From Xiphias gladius (taxonomy: Eukaryota > Chordata > Actinopteri > Istiophoriformes > Xiphiidae): 64,000 nucleotides of DNA. The stretch covers positions 15,579,001-15,643,000 of the forward strand of contig NC_053406.1 in NCBI RefSeq assembly GCF_016859285.1, in the 5' to 3' direction. Below are positions 1 to 12,700 of this stretch, piece by piece; positions within the stretch are counted from its first letter, which is position 1, and each line of letters begins with the position of its first letter. Below the pieces are notes generated by a model. The model was not told the DNA's origin and searched no databases. It saw nothing but the letters and a program-made list of their open reading frames with translations. The position numbers were made by a program, and so were the translations under genes.

Positions 1-774
1 CTACCCTCAAACGATTCATGCCCCCTTCAGGATCATGCAGGCTACATATGTCGTATGTGTTTGTGTACCTACATATGTGTATATACAGGGTGTGAATTTC
101 TGCATACAGTTGGTGCGTGTAGGCCCACTTCTCAGTTAACAAGCCTAGGTTGAGACCTACTATACGGTTGGAGCACCCTTTATCTGTTTGCTTCTCTCCT
201 ACTGTCTGTGCTCAAATATACATAATTTTAATACAGCCATTTCCTACACTTGTTCTTATTGACATGTTTTTCTGTTTCTGTTGCCAGACAATGGAACATT
301 TATGATATATTAACTAAATGTTAACCAGCAGTCACCTCCAAGCCATTTCCAAGCTGCTGCTCTGCACTGCTAAAATCATGGTTTTATAACTGTGACATCG
401 TCTGACAAAGTTACCATACACATAAGTTAAAGACAACGGCTTTGCAGTGATTTCAGCTATAATTACCTGTAAAATGATCACTCAGATAGAAAGTTAAGAG
501 CTCATTCATATCTGTGTCAGCTGGCGTGCGGTCAACTGAATGGGACTAGAGAGCCAGACCTCACGCTCCCGGGGCAATACTGGCGCCTCTCTTCTACGGA
601 GAGCCCAAAAAAGTTGACCCCCCCCCCAGTGAACTAAAATAGAAACTGTTCGCACCAATTCATTTCGAAAAGAGCAACGGCCAATGGGGAAACTCCAACA
701 CTCACTCACTCACCCAGTCAGTCACGGACATTTGTGTTTTTACAACTGGCTCCGCTGTTGGGGTCCAGCCAAAA
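1..774. other. Downstream flank of the unrecognised gene
   Basis: No coding exon is supported here. A run of C (about 619-628), short TG-rich tracts near 50-80 and (ACTC)n-like bases near 701-711 are visible. On the minus strand no AATAAA signal was found close to the proposed stop at 775, so either the 3' UTR is longer than the window or the last exon is wrong. Confidence 0.4.
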
Positions 775-3700
775 CTAGGCAACTGCAGCTGCATCTGACC
801 TACCAGTGGGCTCTCCTATAGGAAGCCCAGCCCCACAGACCCAGCCCTTCAGCTGTAGCTCCACCACCTTCAGCAGCTGGAACAGAGGAGAGAGCTCCAG
901 CAGCTTGGTCCACTCCTCTTCTGAGGAATAAAAGCAACATGGTTGGATAAAGTCACCAAATGTCACACACTCTAACTATGTGTTATTTTACATCACGATG
1001 TTACCTGGAATTCTGGGGATAGAGATTTGTGTAGTCTGAGCAGACTCTTTCATTGGCTGGCTCTCTGTTAGGAAATCAAGATAAAAATGACTCATTGTCA
1101 TTCAGGGAATAGTTTGACATTTTGGGAAATATTTTTATTCATCTTCTTGCTTAGAGTTTAATAAGGAAATCTACCCTCAAATCTGTCTATTTGGTATGAA
1201 GCTACAGCCATCAGCCGCTTATTTTATCTTCACACAAAGACTCTAGAGCTCACAGATTAACTCGTTGTATCTCTTTCATTTACTCCATAGATAGAAAACA
1301 ACAAGTTGCAGAGCTTTAGATGTTCTGTTTTCAGTGGATTTTTCTACCTTTGGACAGAGGCTAGCTTATTTCCACTGTTTCCACTCTTTGTGTTAAGCCA
1401 ACAAGCCGTAGCTTCGTATATCATGGACAGCTAGAGTGGTATCTATTTTCTCATTTAACTCTCAGCAAGAAAGAGAAAAACCATATTTTCCAAAGTTATT
1501 TCTTTAGAGGTATGTGTTGCTGTACAGCTAGAATTATGAGCACTTAAATTCCCTCTGTGTGTATGTATGGATGCGATGTGTCTTTGTGTGTAGTGTTGGT
1601 GCTGAGCTGTCCTGCAGACTAGTGTCCTGGAACTGAGCTAAATTGACAGGCTCCCTTAAAGACTGGGCAGGGATCCCTTTAGAAAAACAAATTGCTAGAA
1701 ACCTTGTGAACATCACAAGCCAGAGATCAAGCCGATTCATTTGAAAAACGTCAAAGTATCTCCTTAAGCTGCTATTAGGCTTTGTTTTGTAAAGTTAGTT
1801 CTCTAAAGACCCAAGACACATTATTTTGAGGTAATGAACTTTACTTCAGAGGGCTAGTTTTGACAGACACACGAACCATTTATGTTTTCTCATTTTATAA
1901 CTTATCCTAGTGGTTTCTGTACCTGCCATATACTTTTATTTATACATCTATGTTTTGGCATAAGCAACATTATTTTAAACACTTGTCAGAATTTTATAAT
2001 CATGTCATATTTCACTGATTTCTTACCTACGGTGGCCCTGGGGGTCAGAACACAATAACATTTCACAGAACACAACATGTCATGAAACACAACATTTCAA
2101 AAAACACGACATGTTGTGTTTTGTGATATGTTGTCTTTTGTGAAATTTCTTCTTTTATGAAAAATTGTGTTTTGTGAAATGTTGCTGTGTTTTGACCCCC
2201 AGGGTCACGGTACCTCCTTCTCTTCCATCGCTAATCTCCAGAGACATTAAAGAAATGCAACGTAGAGAAACAGAAAAACACCCTGCAATTATAACGAATT
2301 ACATTTTTTTACTCCAGGACACATCAGCAAGGTGGATGTGTACTTCGTACTGCTTTATCCTGCTGCATTTTGACAATCAACCTACTTCACAACATTTCAA
2401 GGCAGTCTGTATACACACACTTATTCCACAATACAAACATGTTATCACAAAGCTTGAGCGATTTAAAAAGCGTATACCTTTCACCACAGGCACAGAGACT
2501 GTCCAGACTCTAGAGCCTATCTCCAACCCATATGCCCGCTTTGTTGACAAACAAAACCAAACTTAACGAACAAGCCTGACAATATTCTATATTCTAATTA
2601 ATGTCAACTAATCATATGAAAAGGCCAAAACCAACAACAAATTGATCCTACTAACAAGTATAAATTGTTCGGTCAAAGCCTGATATAGTGTAGTTAATTT
2701 TTCTGTGCCAAAGAGCTCCAATGTTTTTCATAAACTCTTGAAAAAACACAAATATGCCTCAGTGTTGCACTGGGTGACATGTCCCTTCATTACAAAGAAC
2801 GCGTGATCTGTAGTTTATTTTGAGTCAAATTTAAGTCTTTTGAAGAAATTAGGGGGCTTGGTTTCAGTCTTTTCATGGGATTCATTGACAACCAGAAAAA
2901 TATAGAATAACACCAGTCTCATCCTTTGACCACAAGACCGGAATGTCTGGAAAATTGTCTGGTATTGATGCAGTACCTGAGATGTGCTGATTGCAGATGT
3001 TGGGGGAGATTATGGCAGCCTGTTTGTCCTCTAGGAGCTGGTTCAGTCTCTCTAGCAGAGGCAGAGCCTTCTGTTGAAGCAAACCCATGACCTTCACAGT
3101 CGGTCTCTGCCCACAGGACTGGGCCAGACCATATTCCTTGTACCAAAAGTTCCCACACAGTAATGCCTGGACAATCAAGAAGAGAAAAATTGCTCAAAAT
3201 AAAACTGGGACAAACAGAGATAACCAAAACAAATATTTTGATAGCCCTCTATAGTAATTATGTAATTAAGCACCATTTGCTTTGACTGTTCAGCTAAGCC
3301 TTTAAACAAACCTGATGGCAACACGGTTGATGATGACAGACAAACAAAAAATATCCATCTTCTCCCCTGTGTCATATATTTATTTATACTCAGTGTCATT
3401 TATTGAGTGTGTTTGTTCGTGGTTTGACCTGGGCAGTGTCGGCGCAGAGCTGCGAAAGGTGTCTGACAAAGTGCAGCGCAATAAGAGCAGCCTCCAGCTC
3501 TGTCTGTCTGGAACAACACTGCTCCCACAACTCTTTCTGTCTCAGCTCCCTGTCCTGGAGGACAAACAAACACAGGCTAGTGCAAAAAAAGCATAAAATC
3601 TTGTTTACATTTTGGCAACAATGTTATAGTCTGCATCTCAGCACAGAGCTGACATCAAAGTTCAAATACTAGACTTTCCAAAGATCCCTATTGTATCACG

Positions 3701-6700
3701 AGTCATATACATCTGGAATACGTGTTCTGCGAGGGAAACAAACACCTGACATAACTGTGTCTATTAAAAATTAAGCTACAGGGCCAATAATAAACCACAA
3801 AGCAATTATTCTGACCATAGCATGCAGGGCTTTAGCCCAGTCTCCTCCCTGTGTTGTCCATTTCTCTTGGTCTTGTTGCAGCTGCTCCATGCAGACATCC
3901 GCCTTATCAAGGCCGGACAAGAGCTCTGAGTACCAAACACTCTGCTGATCCCACTCCTCCTCATCACCTATACACATAGACGGAGATGCACAAAGACATG
4001 CTGCCAGCCCTAATACAATATTGAGCATTGAAATTATGCTGATTATTATAAAACTGAAGGGTGCGATATGAGAAGCTAGCATAAAGCGTCTCTCTTTTGG
4101 ATAGTAATGAATATAATCACAGTGCAGGTCATAACTAGGACTATAATTTCCTTCATGCTCTTCATTCTGCCAGCTTGCCGGGCAATTTACCCAATGTGAG
4201 TATATGGAATACATGTGGAGGCAGGATCAGAGCCAAGTGAGAGTGCTGAGCTGCCCTCCTCTGGGCCTCGGTCTGCGATGAATCCTGCAGCTCCACGGCA
4301 GCTTCCCTCAGCTGTCCCCCGGACCACTGGACCTGCTGTTGAGTACACACTTACACTTGGAACACGAAATGTGGAAACACATCCACACACAAATACTCGA
4401 TTCAAGGAACAAAGGTATGGGAAACACACACCCATACACAGTTATACTCTGACTTTGCAGTTTGCATGAACTCTTAGTTGTTTACAAAAAAACCTAACCA
4501 CCAACTTTATTACTTGCAGTGCATGGCAGGATATTAAAAGCCTCCCTTGGATTATTTTCAAATGCTTTTTTCCCCCACATTTACATATCCGCTTACTCAT
4601 TTCCACATGCTCAAAAGCCTCAACTCCTTTGAAATCTCCTCCTACACTCAGGGGCTATGCTATGTAAGATATTTACAACCAAAACAGTAAACTCTCCCTG
4701 CTGACCTGAGAAGAGTTAACTTCTGTGATTCTAAGGAGAGAATGGAAAAGAGCTGAGTCCAGATCAGAGAGAATATCTTCTTCCAGCTGCCTCTGATTCT
4801 GCCAGTAAGTGTTTCGCACACATACCTCTCTCTGGAGTGCCTCTACCTGGTATACAATGGCAACAACAAAAGGAGGTTAACCAGATTAACCAAATTCCAT
4901 CTCACTAAATTCAGTGAGCTGCAAAATGAAAAACTGAAGGTTAAACACATATAAAATGGAATAGCTTTCATCAAGTTCACAAAATTCCCTCCAGTGGAAT
5001 TCATTAGGCTTTAAAATACAAAAAAAACTGGTAGAGAGTCGAATCACTTTCATTTTCCGTGGTCACATTAAAGATACCTTGAGTGAGAGCATTTATGGAA
5101 ATATCTCTCTAAATCACTTCCCCACCTGTCCACTGTCAGTTTGAACCGCCACCATTAGCCAGTAGGAGGCTGTAACAGGCAGAACGTTTTTTCTGGACAC
5201 ATCCAGCCTGGCTCCAACCACTGGGGCCAACAGCCCTGTCACTGGGTCAACCGTCTGAGATCCATAACGGATTGCCACTAGGCCTGTGAAGTGAAACAGC
5301 ATAGACACAGAACAGGATACAACTTGTTTTATTCTGTATTGTTTAATAAAACATAAAAGTGGAGTTGATAAACTTGGTCAGGGGAAGCTTGATTTTCACA
5401 CTACCTTTTCCATCGGGGTCCTCCATGGTCCCTGCCAAAGGTATCGTAATCCCAGAGACAAGGTCAGTCTGACATCCCAGCACAGGTACACTAAGACCAG
5501 ATCCCATGGGGTCAGGGTACTCCATCCCCAGCAGAGCTGGTACACATATATCAGAGCCTGAGAGAGGTATTTCTCCTGGTTTGAACGACACAGAAGAAGT
5601 CAGAGGCTTAGAGTGGAGCAAACAAGATATCATAAGGTGCTCGATTATTTATTTCCCAAAGTATTCCCAAACGTTTTTATGTGTAATACATTTCTAGCGA
5701 GTTAGAGAGGAGCAGAATTAGGACAACAAGACATTTTGACCTGTGTAGAAAACTGATATGTTTTACATTCACTTTAGTTTAGTGACAGAATAAGTTAAAA
5801 CTTTTTATTGGTGTTTCTTTTGGCTAAAATCAAACAATCCCTATACAAAGCTCCCTGATATCTACTATGTGGTTAACATTCATACTTATATAATTTAATT
5901 CCATTTAGGGCTTATATTAAACAGACAATATGATGTACAGTGCGTAATGGCAATGGGAATTTGTGGCCTGAGTTAGAGGTTTTATTGTCTGCATTATTTT
6001 GAGCTCATAGCATCCATGCTGAGAACACTGAAGATACAGCAGTTCTGTTATCCCATATCATAAAACATGGGTATGGGCTATATGAGTTAGTTCCTGTCTT
6101 AATATAATGTGGTTATGTGGGGCAAACAGGTCATATGCTTAGTGTCTGTGGAAGTTGGCTGTTGTGACATATAAAGGTCCTGTGAAAATTCTTTGAGGTA
6201 TGAAATGTCATCCTCCTTAGGTTCATGAATCCTTTCCAAAGCCAATTTCAAATAAATTTAAAAAAAGCAAAAAAAAACAAAACACAAAACTCTTTTGTTT
6301 ATACTAGCACTGGGCATTTAAGGACAACACTGTGACATCCAGAAGGAGCCAAAAAGTTAGTCAAAGATTGTGCGTTTTCTTTTGTGCAGCATTAAAAAAA
6401 CATGAAGTTAACTTACTTTCAAAAGCAGCAATGGCCTTAATTCTATGAATTTCTCCTCACATATCACAATAAAAGCTGCAAAGAAGAAACACATAAGCAA
6501 AACGAAGTAATAGGCCAATGCTGCATATTTTTCTACACAGCAACAAGCACATTTATGGCAGAGTGATGACAAGTAGAGATTTAAAAAAAAGTAGATGAAA
6601 AGATGATGTTTTTTTTCCATTTAGGATGATATTTTCTCACACACTAGCAAAAGTTTCAGCAAATGTAGAAAATAGATAACTCCAAAGTACAGGAAAAAGA

Positions 6701-9700
6701 GAACAGCTCTTTTGCACCAACACAGGGAAGAGGAGGGGGGAGGGGACCATATCAGCACAGAGAGGCAGTGGTCCACAAAGACACTCATCATATCCATTCA
6801 TCTTCTCACTGGCACTTCTTTACCCAGAGTCCCTCCATCTTGCTGGAGACCCACGGCCCAGTCCAGCAGGATCTCCAACCTGGTCTGTAACTGGAGCTGA
6901 CAGTGCAGGCTCCTTCCCCAGGCATGCTGGAGCTCCTCGGCTGCAGCGAGAAGATGATCTGGCCGACCAATCCCTCTCTCAGTGCCTGGATGTGGCTGCA
7001 GATGCTGCAAAGTCGGATCTGAAACCCACTCCTCAGTTAGTGGCTTCAAGAGATCCAGTGCTTTGAACATCCCTGCCAGAACCTGATTGAGAAAATTTTG
7101 CTGGGTTAATTTGTATCACTGGATCGCATTTTTTTTTATTAGAAGACATTATGAGACTACCCTCAACCCTCAATGAGACTACCAGGTAGTCTCTTTTTTT
7201 TTTTTTTTTCGTCAAGAGAGACCTGACTAAAATGGCAGCACAAAACCGTTGTTATAGGAATAAATACAAAAATCATAAGCAGGGCTAGAAAATTGTCACA
7301 TGCCAAAGTATAAACAATATCCAGTTAAAGTGCATAAACAGGTAGGATTTCCAAAACTAAATGGACATAAAAACAATTAATTTATTTTCGAGATCATTTA
7401 AAAATGACTTGAATTCACAAACAGTAATCAACTCTGATAATTCTAATAAATTCTAATAAATCTAATAAAGTCCTTCTTTAAATTATTTCAGGAGAAAGGG
7501 GAAGAGTATTTAAAAGCTTTTTGCTCTCAGGTAACTCGGAAAACCAACGTCTGTAAAATATAGTGAGAACATATGACATAATGGTTTCCCTTTCTACACA
7601 AACATTAAATATTCACTTATAAGGTGGAACCAGCCCAAGAAGAGATTTGTCTCATTTTATCACACATCATACTTTGGAAATATCCTACTTATTTTCTAAA
7701 TGCAATTAAATGAGTTCGTCTTAGTGTAATCAAGCACCTTGCTGTCTAGTAATGCTTGGTATCCTCCTGCATTAGGCACCAGCTGTCCCGCCCGCATGCT
7801 GGCCCCTCTTACTCTCAACATCCGCCCACTGAGAGGTTCGATGAAGGACTCGGCCAGCAGGGCTCCACCTACTGGCAGCACAGCTCCTACACAAGCATGT
7901 AGAACAAGGTTAAGTTATTGAAGGTATAGTAACCCTCACACTGGCTGTACTGGGGTCTCACCAGCAGCACCGACCTGTTACTGGATCTAAGTGGACCCCA
8001 ACTGTGAGCACAACGTTCCCCGTCCTGGGGTCAAGCGTGGGATAACCAATCTGTATGGGCTGAGGCAGCCGTGAGATGGGGCAGACATGCACCCCTCCCA
8101 GCGGGTAGACTAGTCCGGTCTGGGGGTGGATGGTCACAGCCAGAATGGGTACCGGGACCCCCGTGTCTGGGTCTGCCATGGGAAATCCCAGCTGCAGCCT
8201 CTGACCAGGTCTGAGGCCTCTGAGCTGAGTGCTGGTTAGAGGCTGGTCTGAGTGGCAGGAGGTTGGGTAAGGAATGAAAGGAAGAAGGGGACTGTCCCAC
8301 TTCCTGTTGTCACCTGGGATAAAGAATGGCACACAATAGTTTTTTAAAGGGGAGGTCAACCCTTGGAAATTTTATTTCAAGAGCTATATTACTCTTACAC
8401 TGTCATATGTAATCAACCTAAGTGATCTTTATTGAATGCTATTAGTTATACTGTATAACACAGTGTGGCACCTTTATTTTGCTATACTGCTGACTTGTCC
8501 ACTTTGAGTCTATCCACTTTGATATGTCATACTTGTCTTCTACAGTAACTGTAGTAACGGTTAGCAGCACAATTCAGCTAATTTCTCCTTGGTACTTGGA
8601 TTCCTTAATCTCTAATATAGCCAGCGATTGCTAATGCTGCTTATTAGCTAGCCTGTTGACAAATCTATTGCCTCCATGTTTTTTCTTCTAGTTTTCTGAG
8701 CAGAAAACAAGTCAAGTGAGCAAGTGTCCCAAAAAAAAAGTTTTAACCTATTATGATATTAGGGCTGGAAAATAAACCTAATGTATCAATTTACCAACAC
8801 TCTGAAATCTCTTTTTATTTGCTTTCATCACAGATTTCAACAAATAAATAGCTCATGTACAATTATCCTGAAAAAAAGCTACGACAAGAAGTGACATTTA
8901 ACCAGATGTTTAACCACACAATCAGCCCAACATCCAGTCCTGAGGTCCACATTCTTAAACTTTTCGCATCATAATGAATCCAGAAAAACATATAAACCAG
9001 CGTGAGAAAGGAAATAAGTCATAAAATGAGTAGCTATTAAAAAAAATATTGTGGAAAAAATTGACAGCATAGCAAGATATACATTTCAGATCAAATCATC
9101 CATTCCTGTTATATTATGTATACCTGGTTATCCACAGGTATCACTGCAAATGCAAAGCCAACGATCAATAGCGGCCTTTTAGCAGTGTAGTGTGTTTAGT
9201 GATGTTTTTTTCTTTCTTTCCTGATGAAATGCTTTTTCCTCACTCTTATTTTAACACTGCCATCTTCCACAGCACACAAACACCCTTCATGTTACCTGTA
9301 CATGAGTCAGTCGTGAACACTAAAGTAGAGCTTGCAGGATCATAGGCCACATTGCCAACAATGGGCATAACCCGGCCAGTCTGTGGGTGGAGGAAGAAAT
9401 CAGGTGGCACTGCCGTGATGTGGCAGCTGCTCAGCAGCATATGGGTGTGAGCATTGGGCCTTATGAGGCCTGTGACTGAATCACAATGAAGTGCCCGGCA
9501 GACACGCAGGGACCCGTCAGGACCTGCAGTGAGGCAGAGGGAGAGATCAATGTGAGCAGTTATCAAACTGTAGATGACTATGATGATGATTTTAAAGCTG
9601 TTTTGAAATACAGTACAATCATATGCTGGGCAGGCAGCATGTCATGCTGATTTTTTTTTTCTTGACTAGAGCACTGTAGTGGCGAAGTATGAATCAAGTA

Positions 9701-12700
9701 GCAAATCATGTCTGTTTATCACTTATCACATTAGTGGGATAGCTTTATCAGAGTGCTTATATTATATTTTATCAGATAATTGTTATTGAAGGGGGAAAGG
9801 GTCTTACCATGAATGCCAAAAGTTAAAAAAAATACATGACAAGTGTAATTTCAATGTATTTAATATTGTCAGTACATCATTTAATATATTTTCAAGAATT
9901 TAAATGGTTTTATTGTATCACAACTTTAATGTTTGTTTCTTTTTACTTAGGCCATCTTGTCACTGCAGTGCATACTTTTAGCAATAGATGGTGTTATTTG
10001 TTTTCAGATTCATGGACAGCATTTCGGAATATTTAAGTCAGGGTTGATGGATTCACCAAAGATGTCGTCCTTGGTTAGCACAGTTCCAGTGTCAGGGCAG
10101 AGCAGCTTGGCCCCTGTACCCTCACCCAGCAACTCCCAAGCCCCCTGACGCTGACACTCTCCTGATACCAGCTCTCCCATCTCACCGACTACAGATGTCA
10201 GCCTCTGGATCAAACTGAGGATGGGAAACAGCGGGTTGAAGATGTCAGGGGATTTTCTCCGTTGTACTTGTTGCCTTTGACACTTTGCAAAGGATAAACG
10301 GAAGCTTTACCTTTGCTGGTATTGTTCACAGAATGGCTGGTTGTGGTTATAAACGTTGCAAAGTAATCTGGTGCACTCTCTGAGATGAGTTGTAAAGACA
10401 CTGTGGACCCTCTGCTGGGCCTTTTTCTCTTGCCTCAGTACCTGGAGAAGAACAGCAAAACAGTCATTCTTGATCTAACGTACTAACATAGTTAATTAAT
10501 CATCTGAGTCACTTTTCAGGCAAAAATGCTAAACATTCTCCTATTCCAGATTATCAAATGTAAGGATTTGCTGCTTTTCTTTGTCTTGCCTTTGTCTTCG
10601 TCTGTCTGAACACGTGAAAGTAAAGTGAATATCTTTGAGTTCTCTTCGGCTTTAAGAAATGGTGATGGGCATTTTTCACTATTAATGATTAATCGATTAA
10701 TACTTGCAGAGTACTGACAATGAATATAATCATTAGTTGCAGCCCAAGACAGATTGTTCTCTCTTTAAAATCTGTCTAGACCACATAATACACCTTATCT
10801 TTAACTTTCACCGTCCTTGTCACTGGAATAGATTTAGGTTGAGTTTTAGAATTTAGAATGGGATCGAGGGTTTTTCTAATTTTTAGAAAGATGTCCAGAT
10901 GGGAATGTAATGTAAACCTGTAGCTGACTGTCGAGCAGAGTCCTCAGCTGTGAAGCCAGAGTCTTTCGTCGCACCACCTCCTTCTCCACCTCCCTCCTCA
11001 TCCTCTCATAGCCCTCCCCATCCTCTCCTCAGTGATCAGGCGTGGTTGGAGTAGCCGCAGTTTCCCGAGCACTCCCTGGTATAGCTCCTTTACCTGGATA
11101 CACACAATACACATATATCAAAACTAAATGTCTGCCACACAAACATCTTAAGATGGTAGTAATCAGATCTCCCATCTCAACCCAGCCCCGGGCAGATAGC
11201 ACACACACACCTAACTAACACCGATGAGACATTCACGTTTGTGTGCCATCTCCCCTTACATCCGTGTCACTAAAAACAACTTCTGTCTCCGACACTGCAG
11301 CCAACAATTTGATGACAGAAACAGGAAGGAGGCAGGCAAGAGAGGGGTGCGACTAAAGACACTAGAATTCCAGTGCGACGTCTTATCTGTTTCAATAGAC
11401 TTGACCTTTATGAATAGGATATACTGTATACAAAGATGGGACAGTAGCAGGTGACAGAAAAAACGAAGCGAAAACAAGAAGTAAGGATGAATCGGATTGG
11501 ATCAATGCATGTAAAATTGGGATATGTGAAGTAGACTAACAAGCAGACTAGCAAGCATTGCAAAACCAAATTCAGATGAACATATGCAGATATACAGTAC
11601 ATGGACTCAGATAAAAAGTGCAAATCAGTTGTTGTGATGTATGAGGGATGTTTTCCTTCTCTTGGCCTGGTGTAAACAAAATATTATATAAATTGTTGCC
11701 TGAGGTCTTCTACTGCATTAAAATATTCATAAATTATTCATAAAACTATAATCTTGGCCTATGTATACACATTGATTTTGTTTTGAAACAGTCCAAAGGA
11801 GAACACTTTCTGGTGTTTCAGGATAGCGAAACCTCCGAGAAAAAGGTTGCCTCAGAGTGTGCCTGAAGGAAAAGAGGAAGTACATGTATGTGTCATTCCC
11901 TTAAAATAGCGAAGGTTATTTTGCATTGAAAAGCTACAGACCTCAGTGGTGAGCTGTCCCAGGCGTTGGGTGACAGACAGGCTCTGTTTGAGCAGGAGAT
12001 TGTAGAAGGTGTTGCTGCTGAATGCCTCAAGGTCCACCTGGTGTTCATAATCCCAGAACTCCCCCAAGGTGTCAGCACAGACTGGCCGTCAAGAGAATGA
12101 ACCACAAAGAGACAGAAAGAGAAAGATCGCATGAATATGAAAACACATTTAATAAAGTCTCTGACCTCTCTCTTAAGGAGAACTTTGAAGAGCGAGCATA
12201 ATGTGCTGTGTCAGGAGGACCAATGAGCTTAAAATGTGTCGCCCACCTATTTGCATGTTTTGGTACAACAGCTTTGATGTTCCGTTTCGGTGTGGATTTG
12301 ATTGATGTATATTCGCATTAGAAGCTTTAAAAAATAATTTCACGTTTCACAAGCAAATAGCTTCCACTTGTTTCTCCCTGGGCTTCGGAAGTTCTTTTTT
12401 TGCAAAAAGCCTATATGTTTGTGTTTGAAGAACATGCCTCTTTTCAACACTATTATGCAAAAGAAATATAAATAACTCTTTGAAGCTAGGTTAAATGCTT
12501 TTTTATTGCGTGACATTTTGATAATAAAAATGAACAATCTCAAGATATTGTGGTTTGATGTGATTTCCCTAGTTCCATGACATTTGGACTGTTGTCATTT
12601 TTACTGTTGGTCACAGCACGTGATATGAGGTCTATGACAAGAGCCTTTTCAACAGTAATTGGTTGGGTGGTAGCAACGCCCAAGGGTCACTGTCAGCGTT

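Larger units (their letters stand above)
775..4846 (-). other. Exons 21-26: helical C-terminal region
   Basis: The last six exons (residues about 1187-1484) are rich in Gln, Glu, Leu and Lys and read as long amphipathic helices, possibly coiled coils: VEALQREVCVRNTYWQNQRQ, DRELRQKELWEQCC, ALPLLERLNQLLEDKQA, EEEWTKLLELSPLFQLLKVV. Phases are 0-0, 0-1, 1-0, 0-0, 0-1 and 1-stop. The last exon ends in a TAG at 775-777. A good donor-like sequence (GTAGGT) occurs inside that exon after the codons for GEPTG, so the true C-terminus could instead be encoded left of 775 or beyond the window. I saw no convincing further exon. Confidence 0.6.

Noticed and set aside
6417-6475. Possible extra 59-bp exon of the membrane-protein gene (minus strand)
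   Set aside because: It has an AG before and GTAAGT after, but it would shift the frame between exons 18 and 19, which join correctly without it.
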